A DNA stretch of 64,000 nucleotides from Beijerinckiaceae bacterium (GCA_947454485.1 CANGJJ010000008.1:1-64000), one strand, 5' to 3'; shown: positions 17,753 through 27,472, counted from the stretch's first letter. Notes: a model not told the origin generated them from the sequence alone. Program-made: numbers and translations.

Positions 17753-18805
17753 ATGGCAACAGAAGATCTGATTTGTGAACGTCGCGGCGCAGCCGGTTTT
17801 GTGGTCCTCAATCGGCCGCAAGCTCTCAATGCGATTACTCCTGGCATGGTCGATGCGCTCGAAGAGGCGCTGATCGCTTGGGCGAATGACGACACTATTG
17901 AGCGCGTGGTGATTTGCGGCGCAGGCGAGCGCGCCTTTTGCGCGGGCGGCGACATTCGCCTTGTTCATGATCTGGGCAAGGCTGGGCGTTTTGACGAGCA
18001 GCGCGCATTTTATGCGCATGAATATCGCGTCAATCGCATGATCGCGCGTTATGCCAAACCCTTTGTTGCTTTGCTCGATGGCTATGTCATGGGCGGGGGT
18101 GCTGGTGTCTCCATTCATGGGTCGCATCGCATTGCCAGCGAGCGCATGGTCTTTGCGATGCCCGAAGTTGGCATCGGCTTTTTCCCTGATGTGGGCGCAA
18201 CGGCTTTTCTGCCGCGCTTGCCTGATGCGATGGGGACTTATCTTGGCGTCACGGGCGCAAGGATCACCACGGGCGATGCGATTGCTTTGGGGATTGCGCA
18301 GGCCCATGTGCCATCCGCGCACTTTGGCGAACTCAAGCGCGCGCTGGAGGGCAGGGGTGATACGGATGCGATGATTGACGCCTTTGCATGCGAGCCCCCG
18401 CCAGCCAAGCTCCTCGCGCATCGTCAATTGATCCGCGAGGCTTTTGCTGCGGGCGATGTCGCGACCATGTTGCAAGTGCTGGGCAAGGCCGTCGAGGTGG
18501 GCGATGATTTTGCGCGACAGACGCTTGCCCTGCTGCGGGCCAAATCACCCACCAGCATTGCGATTGGCCTTCGTCAGTTGACGCGCTCGCCGCTCACGAT
18601 CGAAGAGGCGCTGCGGCTCGAATATCGGCTCGTCAGCCGCGTCTGCCGTTGGCCAGATTTCTATGAGGGCATTCGCGCCGTGATCATCGACAAGGACCAG
18701 AAGCCGACTTGGTCGCCCGCGCGTCTTGAGGATGTCGATATGAGCCGCGTTGAGGCTGCCTTTGCGCCTCTGCCCGATGATCTCGTCTTTGCGGGAGAGG
18801 ACTGA
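17753..18805 (+). CDS. 3-hydroxyisobutyryl-CoA hydrolase (enoyl-CoA hydratase/isomerase family)
   Basis: The 350-residue protein is a crotonase-fold enzyme. The N-terminal core has GFVVLNRPQALNAI, AFCAGGDIR (oxyanion hole) and YVMGGGAGVSIHGSHR, followed by FAMPEVGIGFFPDVGAT with the catalytic acidic residues. The long C-terminal part and the LEYRLVSR region match HIBCH-type hydrolases of valine breakdown rather than simple hydratases. It hydrolyses 3-hydroxyisobutyryl-CoA in the cytoplasm. The chosen ATG at 17753 has GGGCGG directly upstream. Its stop overlaps the next gene in TGATG. Confidence 0.9.
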   Translation: MATEDLICERRGAAGFVVLNRPQALNAITPGMVDALEEALIAWANDDTIERVVICGAGERAFCAGGDIRLVHDLGKAGRFDEQRAFYAHEYRVNRMIARYAKPFVALLDGYVMGGGAGVSIHGSHRIASERMVFAMPEVGIGFFPDVGATAFLPRLPDAMGTYLGVTGARITTGDAIALGIAQAHVPSAHFGELKRALEGRGDTDAMIDAFACEPPPAKLLAHRQLIREAFAAGDVATMLQVLGKAVEVGDDFARQTLALLRAKSPTSIAIGLRQLTRSPLTIEEALRLEYRLVSRVCRWPDFYEGIRAVIIDKDQKPTWSPARLEDVDMSRVEAAFAPLPDDLVFAGED

Positions 18806-19251
18806 TGTTGCGTCGCCCCCAGAAGAATGGCCGTAACGATCTTCGCGGCGAATCAATCAATCTGGCGCAAGAGAGCGGCGCCCATCACCGCTGGAATTTT
18901 GCCCTGACCGCCTATATGCGCGTCCTCGCGCTTGGCTGGATGCTGCTGGGTCTGCTCGAATGGTGGAAGATTTTGGCACCGGGCGCGATCCCAATTGATG
19001 CGATGCCCATGGCGCTGGCGGTGGCCATTGTGTTCTTTGCGGTGGCGGATCTTCTGGCGGCTGTGGGTCTGTGGATGGCGACCGCTTGGGGCGGGGTTTT
19101 ATGGCTTTTCTCGGCCTGTGCGGCGATTATCGTCTCGCTCTTCATGCCCGGATTTCGCTTTGACGGCACGGTGGCCATGACCATCAATCTTCTGCTGATC
19201 ATGGTCTATTTCATCCTGAGCTGGCGGGCGGCTTTGGAGCGCGACAACTGA
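18805..19251 (+). CDS. small four-helix membrane protein (possibly DUF6163)
   Basis: A 148-residue protein with a polar N-terminus of about 30 residues and four hydrophobic segments (about residues 35-54, 67-90, 92-113 and 122-142). It contains LGWMLLGLLEWWKIL and VADLLAAVGLWMATAWGG. It resembles a small membrane family seen beside HIBCH-like genes in Hyphomicrobiales, probably DUF6163, though I am recalling this and could not check. Function is unknown. Its ATG overlaps the stop of the upstream hydrolase gene (TGATG), so the two are translationally coupled. Confidence 0.75.
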   Translation: MLRRPQKNGRNDLRGESINLAQESGAHHRWNFALTAYMRVLALGWMLLGLLEWWKILAPGAIPIDAMPMALAVAIVFFAVADLLAAVGLWMATAWGGVLWLFSACAAIIVSLFMPGFRFDGTVAMTINLLLIMVYFILSWRAALERDN

Positions 19252-19457
19252 CTGTGGCGCTTTTGCCACGTTGGCGCTGCTTGTCAGGATTAAGGCAGGT
19301 TGCGCCATAAGCGCCACAAAACAGCCTGACTGTTCCGTCTTTTTTAACATTCACCGTGTTAGGCCATGCCACTGTGGGCGGTCTCTCCCGGCCCATGGTG
19401 GCGTGTATTTGGCGGGCGTTTGCCGCATAGGTCATCCAACTGGAGTGGTCTGAGATC

Positions 19458-20816
19458 ATGAAGAGCTTTTCTGTGTCCCGGCGACTGTTTGCTCAGGGCC
19501 TTGCCACGACGAGCCTCACCGCTCTGGTCGGCTTGCGCGCCCTTGATGCGCAGGCAGCTCCCGTTGACGGCTTCACGGGTCAGGCTGAGTGGGAGCAGAA
19601 ATACGACGCTGACTCATCTCTGCAGGCGCGTCGCACCACCACGCCTTTGCTCTCCAGCCAAACGGTCGCGCAGACCGAGGCCGCCATTCAGCAGTATCGC
19701 GATCTTGTCGCGCGCGGTGGTTGGCAGGGCGTTCCTGCTGGTCAGTCACTGAAGCTCGGCTCGAAGGGCAATGCCGTTGTGGCGTTGCGTCGTCGTCTCA
19801 TCGTCTCTGGCGATCTTGAAGAGAGCGCCGGTCTGTCGCCCGTGTTCGATTCTTATGTGCAGGCGGCTGTGCGCCGCTTCCAGGCTCGTCATGGCATTGG
19901 CTCGACCGGTGTTGTCGCGCAGCAGACCTTCCAGGCGCTCAATGTGCCTGTGCAAGAGCGCTTGCGTCAGCTCGAACTCAATCTTGTTCGCCTGCGCAGC
20001 TTCTCAGGCAATCTGGGCGCGCGCTTCATCACCATGAATATCCCCGCTGCCGCGGTGGAGACGGTGGAGAATGGTCAGGTCTTTACCCATCACGCCGCTG
20101 GCGTTGGCAAGATCGATCGTCAGTCACCCGTCATGCAGGCCAAAGTGGTTGAAGTGAACTTCAACCCCTTCTGGACTGTGCCTGTGTCGATCATCCGCAA
20201 GGATCTGATCCCCAAGATGCAGGCAGATCCCAACTATCTCACCGAGAACAAGATCCGCGTGATCGACAAGAGTGGCAATGAAGTGCCGCCCACAGCGGTG
20301 AATTGGAACTCGATGGATGCGGTCAATTATCGCTTCCGTCAGGATCCGGGCGCTGATGTGAATTCGCTGGGTGTCGTGCGCATCAATATTCCCAATCCGC
20401 ATGGCGTTTACATGCATGACACGCCCGCCAAAGGCATCTTTGGCGATGACTTCCGCTTTGTGTCGTCGGGTTGCGTGCGCGTGCAAAATATCCGCGACTA
20501 TGTGGCGTGGATCCTCAAGGACAATCCGAACTGGAGCCGCGACCAGATCGATGAGGCGATCCGCTCAGGCGCCCGTATTGACGCGCGTCCCGCTCAGCCT
20601 GTGCCAGTCTATTGGGTCTATGTGACCGCATGGGCCAATGACGGCCTCGTCCAGTTCCGCGAAGACATCTATCAGCGCGATGGCTTTGGCTCTGGCATGG
20701 CCACTTTGCAGCCGACCGTCGAGCCCAGCCTCGATGGCGCCGAGCCGCCTGCGGCCATTCCCACAGGCTCAACCCGCCCCCGCGCGGGCGTCCTGCCGCC
20801 CATGGCGGATGACTGA
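19458..20816 (+). CDS. L,D-transpeptidase with peptidoglycan-binding domain (LdtD/YcbB type)
   Basis: The 452-residue protein starts with a Tat-like signal (SRRLFAQG then a hydrophobic run ending AQA). A peptidoglycan-binding domain 1 follows (about residues 95-160, LKLGSKGNAVVALRRRLIVSG and VQAAVRRFQARHGI). The YkuD catalytic domain (about 190-370) has MHDTPAKGIF and the active-site motif SSGCVRV with the nucleophilic cysteine. LdtD-type enzymes make meso-DAP to meso-DAP (3-3) crosslinks in the periplasm, using tetrapeptides produced by D,D-carboxypeptidases such as the one at 12216. The C-terminal 50 residues are Pro-rich. A strong terminator follows. Confidence 0.92.
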   Translation: MKSFSVSRRLFAQGLATTSLTALVGLRALDAQAAPVDGFTGQAEWEQKYDADSSLQARRTTTPLLSSQTVAQTEAAIQQYRDLVARGGWQGVPAGQSLKLGSKGNAVVALRRRLIVSGDLEESAGLSPVFDSYVQAAVRRFQARHGIGSTGVVAQQTFQALNVPVQERLRQLELNLVRLRSFSGNLGARFITMNIPAAAVETVENGQVFTHHAAGVGKIDRQSPVMQAKVVEVNFNPFWTVPVSIIRKDLIPKMQADPNYLTENKIRVIDKSGNEVPPTAVNWNSMDAVNYRFRQDPGADVNSLGVVRINIPNPHGVYMHDTPAKGIFGDDFRFVSSGCVRVQNIRDYVAWILKDNPNWSRDQIDEAIRSGARIDARPAQPVPVYWVYVTAWANDGLVQFREDIYQRDGFGSGMATLQPTVEPSLDGAEPPAAIPTGSTRPRAGVLPPMADD

Positions 20817-20835
20817 TCTGCCTCCACGCGACAGT

Positions 20836-20866
20836 AAAAAGGCCCGGCTTTGTCCGGGCTTTTTTG
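20836..20866 (+). terminator. Rho-independent terminator after the L,D-transpeptidase gene
   Basis: GCCCGG (20842-20847) pairs with CCGGGC (20854-20859) across a 6-base loop, flanked by AAAAAG and TTTTTT. The A/T symmetry means it can work in both directions. Confidence 0.9.
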
Positions 20867-20870
20867 CGCC

Positions 20871-20897
20871 TTGAATTATACCTCTCAGAGGTATAGT
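20871..20897 (+). promoter_or_regulatory. operator/promoter of the toxin-antitoxin pair
   Basis: A perfect inverted repeat, TATACCTCT-C-AGAGGTATA (20877-20895), lies 27 bases before the toxin start. TTGAAT at 20871 and TATAGT at 20892, 15 bases apart, could be the promoter, so the -10 element would overlap one operator half-site. This is the usual design for autorepression by the XRE antitoxin. Confidence 0.72.
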
Positions 20898-20922
20898 TTA
20901 TCGCTGTTTCGAGGATCATTCA

Positions 20923-21315
20923 TTGCGCATATTTCAGACACGCTGGTTTGCGCGGTTTTCGCGCAAGGAGGGGATCGGTGATGCATTGCTCACGGATGCC
21001 ATCCAGCGGGCTGAGCGCGGAATGATTGATGCCGAGCTGGGCGGAGGTTTGATCAAACAGCGTGTGGCGCGCCCATCGCGCGGGCGCTCATCAGGCTGGC
21101 GGACATTGATTGCCTTCCGCTCGGGTGAGATCAGCGTCTTTCTCTACGGGTTCGCAAAGAGCGCGCGTGACAATGTGGATGCGGATGAACTGGCCGATCT
21201 AAAGACGCTGGCAGGGTACTTCTTGACGCTGCGCGAGGACGTTTTGAAACATTTGCTGATGTCGGGCGATTTGGTTGAGGTAAGCGATGACGAGCCGGAA
21301 AAAGACCTTTCGTAG
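20923..21315 (+). CDS. type II toxin of the RelE/HigB superfamily
   Basis: The 130-residue protein begins MRIFQTRWFARFSRKEGIGD, and its GRSSGWRTLIAFR and ISVFLYGFAKSARDNVDADEL blocks are typical of the RelE-like toxin group encoded upstream of an XRE antitoxin. Such toxins are mostly ribosome-dependent mRNA endonucleases. The start is TTG at 20923 with GAGG eight bases upstream; no ATG is available before the first strand. Its 3' end overlaps the antitoxin gene by 29 bases. Toxin-first order is as in higBA. Confidence 0.85.
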   Translation: MRIFQTRWFARFSRKEGIGDALLTDAIQRAERGMIDAELGGGLIKQRVARPSRGRSSGWRTLIAFRSGEISVFLYGFAKSARDNVDADELADLKTLAGYFLTLREDVLKHLLMSGDLVEVSDDEPEKDLS

Positions 21316-21613
21316 CCCTCTCTCAGAAGCGATCCACGAGACTGCCACGGGTCTTCATCGAGCGGGCGTGTTCGATCACACAACCATGCGCCGGTTCGAT
21401 GCGAGTTGCCTTGTGAAGGTGGAGCCTCTCGCGCCTGAAGATATTTTGCGGCTGCGTGTCAGGGCAGGCGTGAGCCAGAGCGTCTTTGCCCTCGCGCTCA
21501 ATGTGAAGCCAAAAGCTGTCAGCGAATGGGAGCGCGGAGAGAAGCGGCCCAGCGGGACCGCTTTGAAGCTGTTGTCGCTGGTTCGGCAGAAGGGTTTCGA
21601 GGCGATTTTGTGA
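21287..21613 (+). CDS. XRE-family antitoxin
   Basis: The 108-residue partner of the upstream toxin. The C-terminal half is a helix-turn-helix of Cro/C1 type (DILRLRVRAGVSQSVFALALNVKPKAVSEWERGEKRPSG). The N-terminal half, with FDASCLVKVEPLAPEDI, is the likely toxin-neutralising part. It would bind the palindrome at 20877-20895 and repress its own operon. Reading frames overlap by 29 bases, so synthesis is coupled to the toxin. glyA follows 213 bases downstream on the same strand with no obvious terminator between. Confidence 0.87.
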   Translation: MTSRKKTFRSPLSEAIHETATGLHRAGVFDHTTMRRFDASCLVKVEPLAPEDILRLRVRAGVSQSVFALALNVKPKAVSEWERGEKRPSGTALKLLSLVRQKGFEAIL

Positions 21614-21826
21614 CCCTCGCAAACTGCCCTGCTTAAGTCAGATGGGCCAAGGTTTTAGGTGGCTGTGAGAAGGGGGTGCGGCAGGGTGTCCGCAGCCTTC
21701 CACCGCGCCAAGGGTCATGCTATGGGCAGGGACCTTCGGGCTGGGCGAGTCTATATATTGTGGGCTGCCGGGCCTCTTCCGCCATCTTCCACCCGCCGCC
21801 ATGCGGCCGAACCAGTCGGGCCCCAG

Positions 21827-23101
21827 ATGATCTCGAACACGTTCTTTGGCGCTAGCCTCGCCGAATCGGATCCCGAAATTGCGCGTTCCATCTCTCTCGA
21901 ACTCGGTCGCCAGCGCGATGAGATCGAGTTGATCGCCTCTGAGAATATCGTCTCGCGCGCCGTGCTCGAGGCGCAGGGTTCGGTGATGACCAACAAATAT
22001 GCGGAGGGCTATCCGGGCCGCCGCTATTATGGCGGTTGCCAATATGTCGATATCGCAGAGAGCCTCGCTATCGAGCGCGCCTGCAAATTGTTCGACTGCA
22101 AATTCGCCAATGTGCAGCCCAACTCCGGCAGCCAAGCGAACCAGGCTGTGTTTCTTGCTCTGCTGCAGCCGGGCGACACATTCATGGGTCTTGATCTGGC
22201 CGCGGGTGGCCATCTCACGCATGGCTCTTCGGTCAATATGTCGGGCAAATGGTTCAAGCCTGTCAGCTATGGTGTGTCACGCGACACGCAGCGCATCGAC
22301 ATGGATGAGGTTGAGCGCATTGCGCAGGAGCATAAGCCCAAGCTCATCATCGCGGGCGGTTCTGCTTATGCACGTGTGTGGGACTTTGAACGCTTCCGCA
22401 AGATCGCAGATTCTGTCGGCGCATTCTTGCTCGTTGATATGGCGCATTTCGCGGGTCTTGTGGCGGGTGGCGCGCATCCCTCGCCATTCCCCCATGCGCA
22501 TGTTGTGACAACCACGACGCATAAGACGTTGCGTGGTCCGCGCGGTGGTCTCATCCTCACCAATGACGAAGACATGGCCAAGAAGATCAACTCTGCGATC
22601 TTCCCCGGTCTGCAGGGTGGCCCCTTGATGCATGTCATCGCGGCCAAGGCGGTTGCTTTTGGTGAGGCGCTGCGTCCTGAGTTCAAGCTCTATGCCAAGC
22701 AGATTGTCGACAATGCCAAGGCGCTTGCCTCTGCTGTGCAGGCAGGTGGCTTTGATCTTGTCACCGGCGGCACCGATAATCATTTGATGCTGGTTGATCT
22801 GCGCTCGAAGAAAATCACTGGCAAGGCGGCAGAAGCTGCGCTCGGCCGTGCGCATATCACTTGCAACAAGAATGGCGTTCCCTTCGATCCTGAAAAGCCG
22901 TTTGTCACCTCTGGCATTCGCCTTGGCACGCCGGCGGCTACGTCGCGCGGCTTTGGCACGGATGAGTTCAAGCAGGTCGGCGCTTTCATCGTCGAGACAC
23001 TCGATGGTTTGGCCAAGAATGGCGAGACCGGCAATGGCGCGGTGGAAGAGGCCGTGAAGGCGCGCGTGAGCGCACTCACCCAACGCTTCCCGATCTACTG
23101 A
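21827..23101 (+). CDS. glyA: serine hydroxymethyltransferase
   Basis: A 424-residue PLP enzyme that converts serine and tetrahydrofolate to glycine and 5,10-methylene-THF. It shows [49 protein letters not shown] and [15 protein letters not shown], with the PLP-binding lysine in THK. The ATG at 21827 matches the family N-terminus. A nine-codon reading frame (21801-21830) ends in TGA overlapping this ATG (ATGATC), which could couple or tune initiation; this is only an observation. No riboswitch fold was recognised in the 213-base leader. It heads the operon glyA-nrdR-ribD-ribE-ribH-nusB-thiL. Confidence 0.97.
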   Translation: MISNTFFGASLAESDPEIARSISLELGRQRDEIELIASENIVSRAVLEAQGSVMTNKYAEGYPGRRYYGGCQYVDIAESLAIERACKLFDCKFANVQPNSGSQANQAVFLALLQPGDTFMGLDLAAGGHLTHGSSVNMSGKWFKPVSYGVSRDTQRIDMDEVERIAQEHKPKLIIAGGSAYARVWDFERFRKIADSVGAFLLVDMAHFAGLVAGGAHPSPFPHAHVVTTTTHKTLRGPRGGLILTNDEDMAKKINSAIFPGLQGGPLMHVIAAKAVAFGEALRPEFKLYAKQIVDNAKALASAVQAGGFDLVTGGTDNHLMLVDLRSKKITGKAAEAALGRAHITCNKNGVPFDPEKPFVTSGIRLGTPAATSRGFGTDEFKQVGAFIVETLDGLAKNGETGNGAVEEAVKARVSALTQRFPIY

Positions 23102-23114
23102 GCCAGGTGGACAC

Positions 23115-23609
23115 ATGCGTTGCCCTTATTGCGGCAGTCTTGAAACACAGGTGAAGGACTCGCGTCCCACAGAGGATGCGTCGTCCATTCGCCGTCGTCG
23201 TGTGTGTCCTGATTGTGGTGGCCGTTTTACAACTTTTGAGCGCGTGCAATTGCGCGAGCTGACGGTTGTCAAAAAGTCCGGCCGCCGTGTGCCCTTTGAT
23301 CGCGAAAAACTCATGCGCTCGCTCGAGATCGCCTTGCGCAAGCGCAGTGTTGATCCCGAGCGTGTCGAGCGCATGGTCAATGGTGTCGTGCGCCAGCTCG
23401 AAAGCCAAGGCGATAGCGAGATCCCCAGTGATCGCATCGGCGAATTGGTGATGGAGGGTCTGCGCTCTCTCGACAGTGTGGCTTATGTGCGTTTCGCCTC
23501 GGTCTATCGCAACTTTGGCGAGGCGCGTGACTTTGGTGTGCTGGTGGATGAACTGGCGAGCGATGATGATGAAGGGCCGCGCTCCGCATCCGCCACGGGC
23601 GACACATGA
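23115..23609 (+). CDS. nrdR: transcriptional repressor NrdR
   Basis: The 164-residue protein has an N-terminal zinc ribbon ([20 protein letters not shown]) and an ATP-cone domain ([20 protein letters not shown]). NrdR senses ATP/dATP and represses ribonucleotide reductase genes. The length is slightly above the typical 150 residues because of an acidic tail ([11 protein letters not shown]). It lies 13 bases after glyA, and its stop overlaps the ribD start (ATGA), the standard alphaproteobacterial arrangement. Confidence 0.96.
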   Translation: MRCPYCGSLETQVKDSRPTEDASSIRRRRVCPDCGGRFTTFERVQLRELTVVKKSGRRVPFDREKLMRSLEIALRKRSVDPERVERMVNGVVRQLESQGDSEIPSDRIGELVMEGLRSLDSVAYVRFASVYRNFGEARDFGVLVDELASDDDEGPRSASATGDT

Positions 23610-24739
23610 CGTCGCGGTTTGATAGAAACAACGTTCCTGATGAAGCGCGTGATGCTGCCTTTATGGCAGCTGCTGTCACTCATGGTCGTCGCGGCCTTGG
23701 TGTCACAGCGCCCAATCCTGCTGTTGGCTGTGTCATCGTCAAGGATGGTGTGATCATCGCGCGCGGCTATACGCAGCCCGGCGGTCGCCCTCATGCTGAA
23801 ACAGAAGCATTGCGTATGGCAGGCGAGGCGGCGCGTGGAGCAACGCTTTATGTGAGCCTCGAGCCTTGCAGCCATTTTGGTGTGACCGGTCCTTGCGCCC
23901 ATGCCATCGTGCAATCGGGCGTTGCGCGCGTTGTCTCTGCCATTGAAGATCCCGACATTCGCGTTGCGGGTCGTGGCCATGCGATGATTGTCGAAGCTGG
24001 CATTGGCCTTCGTGTGGGCGTTGGTGCATCAGCTGCACGGCGTGCCAATCTCGGCCATATTATGCGCATCACCGAAGGTCGCCCGATGGTGACTTTGAAG
24101 CTCGCGCAAACCGCCAATGGTTTTGCCGGTGTGCAAGGCCAGCGCCTTCTCATCACCGATGAAGCGGCCAATGGCCGTGTGCAGATGATGCGCGCTATGC
24201 ATGATGCGGTGATGGTGGGTATTGGCACTGTGCTGGCCGATGATCCACAGCTCACCGTGCGCCTTGCCGGTCTTGAACAGCGCAAGCCCCTGCGGGTGGT
24301 GCTCGACTCGAAATTGCGCCTTCCGCTTGGCTCCAAGCTCGCCTTGAGCGCCAAGGATCATCCCATCCTCGTGATCTGCGCGAGTGAGGCGCCCGTAGAG
24401 CGTCAGAGCGCGCTTGAGGCGCAAGGTGTTCTGGTGGCGCGTGTTGAGCGTGACGCCAAAGGCCATCTTGATCTCAAGGCAGCGCTCAAACTGCTCGGCC
24501 AACGCGGTATCACGCGCGTGCTGAGCGAGGGCGGTCCGACATTGGGCGCCGCCTTGATTGAACAAGGGCTGGCGGAAAAGGTTGTGATCTTTACCTCCCC
24601 GCGCAGCTTTGAGGGGCAGGGCGGCCTGGCTGCTTTGGCCGCTCATCCGCGCAGCCTGTTGACGCAAAGCAACTGGCGTATGAGCGCAGAAGGTCATGCG
24701 GGGCCTGACAGCTTCGTCCAGTACGAGAGGATTATTTAG
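23606..24739 (+). CDS. ribD: bifunctional riboflavin deaminase/reductase RibD
   Basis: The 377-residue enzyme carries an N-terminal deaminase domain with the zinc motif HAETEAL and [16 protein letters not shown], and a C-terminal NADPH-dependent reductase domain ([39 protein letters not shown]). It carries out the second and third steps of riboflavin synthesis from GTP. It overlaps nrdR by 4 bases and is followed without spacer by ribE. Confidence 0.95.
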   Translation: MTSRFDRNNVPDEARDAAFMAAAVTHGRRGLGVTAPNPAVGCVIVKDGVIIARGYTQPGGRPHAETEALRMAGEAARGATLYVSLEPCSHFGVTGPCAHAIVQSGVARVVSAIEDPDIRVAGRGHAMIVEAGIGLRVGVGASAARRANLGHIMRITEGRPMVTLKLAQTANGFAGVQGQRLLITDEAANGRVQMMRAMHDAVMVGIGTVLADDPQLTVRLAGLEQRKPLRVVLDSKLRLPLGSKLALSAKDHPILVICASEAPVERQSALEAQGVLVARVERDAKGHLDLKAALKLLGQRGITRVLSEGGPTLGAALIEQGLAEKVVIFTSPRSFEGQGGLAALAAHPRSLLTQSNWRMSAEGHAGPDSFVQYERII

Positions 24740-25345
24740 ATGTTCACGGGTCTCGTCACGGATGTGGGTCGCGTCGTTTCGATTGAAGATCGCGGAGAGC
24801 TGAAGCGCATTCGCATCGAGACGAGTTACGACGTGAAGGAGATCGCGCTCGGCGCCTCCATCGCTTGCTCTGGTCCTTGCCTGACCGCTGTTGCCTTTGG
24901 CCAGCAAGATGGTCGCAACTGGTTTGAGATTGACGCGGCGGCTGAGACTTTGGCGCGCACCAGCGTTGGTCAGTGGAAGCCCGGCACGCGCATCAATCTG
25001 GAGCGCTCCTTGACCATTGGCGCGGAGCTGGGTGGCCATATCGTCACCGGCCATGTGGATGGTCTGGGCATCATTGAGGCGCGCACCGATTTTGATGGCA
25101 TGTCGCGTTTTGAAATTCGCGCGCCCCATGAACTCTCCCGTTTCATCGCTGAGAAGGGCTCGATCTGTCTTGATGGCACATCGCTCACCGTCAATAGCGT
25201 TGAGGGCGATGTCTTCTCGGTTCTGCTCATCCCCCATACTTTGTCTGTGACCACCTGGGGTGATCGCAAGCAGGGCGACAAGCTCAATCTCGAAGTGGAC
25301 CTGATGGCGCGCTATGCGGCCCGCCTGATGCAGGCGAAAGACTGA
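24740..25345 (+). CDS. ribE: riboflavin synthase alpha subunit
   Basis: A 201-residue protein with the two-fold repeated lumazine-binding barrel: MFTGLVTDVGRVVS at the N-terminus and a second copy starting near GAELGGHIVTGHVDGLG. It dismutates two molecules of 6,7-dimethyl-8-ribityllumazine to riboflavin and the pyrimidinedione precursor. The ATG follows the ribD stop directly. A 104-base gap with two GC-rich hairpins (about 25359-25373 and 25386-25412) separates it from ribH; neither has a U-tract and no FMN riboswitch pattern is visible. Confidence 0.95.
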   Translation: MFTGLVTDVGRVVSIEDRGELKRIRIETSYDVKEIALGASIACSGPCLTAVAFGQQDGRNWFEIDAAAETLARTSVGQWKPGTRINLERSLTIGAELGGHIVTGHVDGLGIIEARTDFDGMSRFEIRAPHELSRFIAEKGSICLDGTSLTVNSVEGDVFSVLLIPHTLSVTTWGDRKQGDKLNLEVDLMARYAARLMQAKD

Positions 25346-25449
25346 TTCCAAGGTCGATTGAGGCCCCATGAGGCCTCTTCAGTCCCAGCCCCGCTTGCGC
25401 CGGGCGGGGCTGATCTCTATGCAAGGTCTCCAAGACAGGACTGATCCCC

Positions 25450-25920
25450 ATGGCCGAAGCTCAACGTTCGCTGCAGACCTATTCCGCCCCCGGCGCTCGC
25501 TTCCTCATTGTTGAGGCGCGCTATTATGACGGTATTGGCGATATGCTCCTCAGCGGTGCCACGCGCGCGCTCGAAAAGGCTGGTGCCACTTACGAGGTGA
25601 TCGGTGTGCCCGGCGCACTCGAAATTCCCGCTGCCATCAAGATTGCGCTGCAGAGCGGCGCTTATGCTGGCGCTGTGGCGCTGGGCTGCGTGATCCGTGG
25701 CGAGACCTATCATTTCGAAATCGTGGCGGGTGAGAGCTCGCGCGCCATCATGGATCTGACGGTGAATGAGCAATTTGCCATCGGCAATGGCATTCTCACC
25801 ACTGAGGACGAGGAGCAGGCGATCGTGCGCGCAGATCCTGCCAAGGGTGACAAGGGCGGTGATGCTGCTCGCGCGGCCCTGTCACTGCATCTTCTCAAGC
25901 AAAAATACGGGACGCGCTGA
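25450..25920 (+). CDS. ribH: 6,7-dimethyl-8-ribityllumazine synthase
   Basis: The 156-residue protein condenses 3,4-dihydroxybutanone phosphate with 5-amino-6-ribitylaminouracil. The family marks [47 protein letters not shown] (with the catalytic histidine) and [13 protein letters not shown] are present. Subunits usually form pentamers or 60-mers. The nusB start follows its stop with no spacer, the usual ribH-nusB linkage. Confidence 0.95.
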   Translation: MAEAQRSLQTYSAPGARFLIVEARYYDGIGDMLLSGATRALEKAGATYEVIGVPGALEIPAAIKIALQSGAYAGAVALGCVIRGETYHFEIVAGESSRAIMDLTVNEQFAIGNGILTTEDEEQAIVRADPAKGDKGGDAARAALSLHLLKQKYGTR

Positions 25921-26376
25921 ATGTCACGCGAACATCGCGCCAATGCCCGCCTTGCTGCTGTGCAGGCGCTCTATCAGATGGATGTTGCTGGCAAGGGCCT
26001 CAATGAGATCCTCGCTGAATTCGAGACCTTCTGGATTGGGCGCGAAGTTGAGGGCGAGCTTTATAAGCCCGCCGAGATCGATTTCTTTCGCGATGTTCTC
26101 AATGGCGTGTTGAAAGATCAGCGCGAGCTTGATCTGCAGGTCGATGCGACGTTGCAAGAAGGCTGGCCGTTGCGCCGTGTGGAGGCTGTCATGCGCGCGG
26201 TGTTGCGCGCGGGCGCTTATGAACTCAAGAAGCGCAAGGACATTCCTGCGCGTGTTGTCATTACCGAATATGTGGATGTGGCCGCTGCCTTCCTTGCGAA
26301 GGATGAAGTGGGCATGACCAATGCTGTGCTCGATGCTCTGGCGCGCAAATTGCGCGCGGAGGATTTCGAGGGCTGA
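25921..26376 (+). CDS. nusB: transcription antitermination factor NusB
   Basis: The 151-residue all-helical protein opens EHRANARLAAVQALYQMDV, and its C-terminal half contains LRAGAYELKKRKDIPARVVITEYVDVA, both diagnostic. NusB with NusE (S10) binds boxA RNA in rRNA leaders to support antitermination. It is immediately downstream of ribH; thiL follows after 11 bases. Confidence 0.95.
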   Translation: MSREHRANARLAAVQALYQMDVAGKGLNEILAEFETFWIGREVEGELYKPAEIDFFRDVLNGVLKDQRELDLQVDATLQEGWPLRRVEAVMRAVLRAGAYELKKRKDIPARVVITEYVDVAAAFLAKDEVGMTNAVLDALARKLRAEDFEG

Positions 26377-26387
26377 AGGAGAGCGCC

Positions 26388-27368
26388 ATGGGGCCTGTCA
26401 GCGAAGACGATTTGATCGCGCGCTGGTTCGCACCCATCGCAGGCCCTGCCGCCCTTGGCCTCAAGGACGATGCAGCTTGCCTGACACCGCCTGCGGGCCA
26501 AGATCTCATCATTACCAAAGATGCACTTGTCGCTGGTGTGCATTTCTTTGCCGAGGATGCAGCCGCCTCCATTGCGCGCAAAGCCTTGCGCGTGAATGTC
26601 TCGGACCTTGCGGCCAAAGGCGCGCAGCCTGCTGGCTTCTTGTTGGCTCTGGCTTTGCCGGTAGAGACGCAGGCATCATGGCTTGCAGAATTTGCGCGGG
26701 CTTTGGGTGAAGATGCCAAGCTCTGGCACATTCCATTGATGGGCGGCGATACGGTCAAAACGCCGGGGCCTTTGATGGTGAGCATTACGGCGCTGGGCTT
26801 CGTGCCGCAGGGTCAGATGGTCGCGCGCACATCCGTGCAGCCGGGCGATGCGATTTATGTCTCAGGCACGATTGGCGATGCCGCGCTTGGCTTGCAGCTG
26901 CGCTTAAACCCTGAGCGCTTTGCAACCTTGAGCGATGAGGCGCGCGCGCATCTGGCGCAGCGCTATCTTGAGCCGCAGCCGCGTTTGGCGCTGGCGTCCG
27001 TTTTGCGCGCTCATGCGAGCGGGGGCATGGATGTGTCTGATGGTCTGGTGGGCGATCTCACCAAGATGATGACGGCCTCGGGCGTCAGCGCGCAGATCAA
27101 TCTTGATCTTGTGCCACTGTCTGAGGCTGCGCGCGCGGCCATCGCAGCGGATGAGAGCCTGTTGGAGACCGCGCTCACGGGCGGTGATGATTATGAGCTG
27201 TTGGTGAGCATTCGCCCCGATCAAGCGGGAGCCTTTGAGGCGGCTGCGGCAAGGGCAGGCATTCGTGTGGCGCAGATCGGTCATGCGCTGGCAGGGCAGG
27301 GTGCATCACAATTTACGCGCTCGGGTCATGCGATTTCCTTTGAACGCGGCAGTTTTAGCCACTTCTGA
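26388..27368 (+). CDS. thiL: thiamine-monophosphate kinase
   Basis: The 326-residue enzyme phosphorylates thiamine monophosphate to the diphosphate. PurM-like features are LKDDAACLTPPAGQDLIITKDALVAGVHF, RKALRVNVSDLAAKGAQP, PLMGGDTVKTPGPL, MDVSDGLVGDL and TGGDDYELLV. It is the last recognisable member of the glyA operon; the AGGAGAG upstream of the ATG is a good ribosome site. No TPP riboswitch is seen, as expected for an internal operon gene. Confidence 0.94.
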   Translation: MGPVSEDDLIARWFAPIAGPAALGLKDDAACLTPPAGQDLIITKDALVAGVHFFAEDAAASIARKALRVNVSDLAAKGAQPAGFLLALALPVETQASWLAEFARALGEDAKLWHIPLMGGDTVKTPGPLMVSITALGFVPQGQMVARTSVQPGDAIYVSGTIGDAALGLQLRLNPERFATLSDEARAHLAQRYLEPQPRLALASVLRAHASGGMDVSDGLVGDLTKMMTASGVSAQINLDLVPLSEAARAAIAADESLLETALTGGDDYELLVSIRPDQAGAFEAAAARAGIRVAQIGHALAGQGASQFTRSGHAISFERGSFSHF

Positions 27369-27472
27369 GCGGAACAGGCTCAAGAGTTGTGCATTGCTGA
27401 TTTGTTCGTCTGGGTTGTTGTAGCCGCCCTTTTGTGGCAGGAAGCAGCCTCACCTCAAGACAATGGATCAAA

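Noticed and set aside
21614-21826. glyA leader examined for a glycine or folate riboswitch
   Set aside because: No recognisable aptamer core; only a nine-codon frame overlapping the glyA ATG, which may be chance.
25346-25449. ribE-ribH gap examined for an FMN riboswitch
   Set aside because: It holds two GC-rich hairpins but none of the conserved RFN element blocks.
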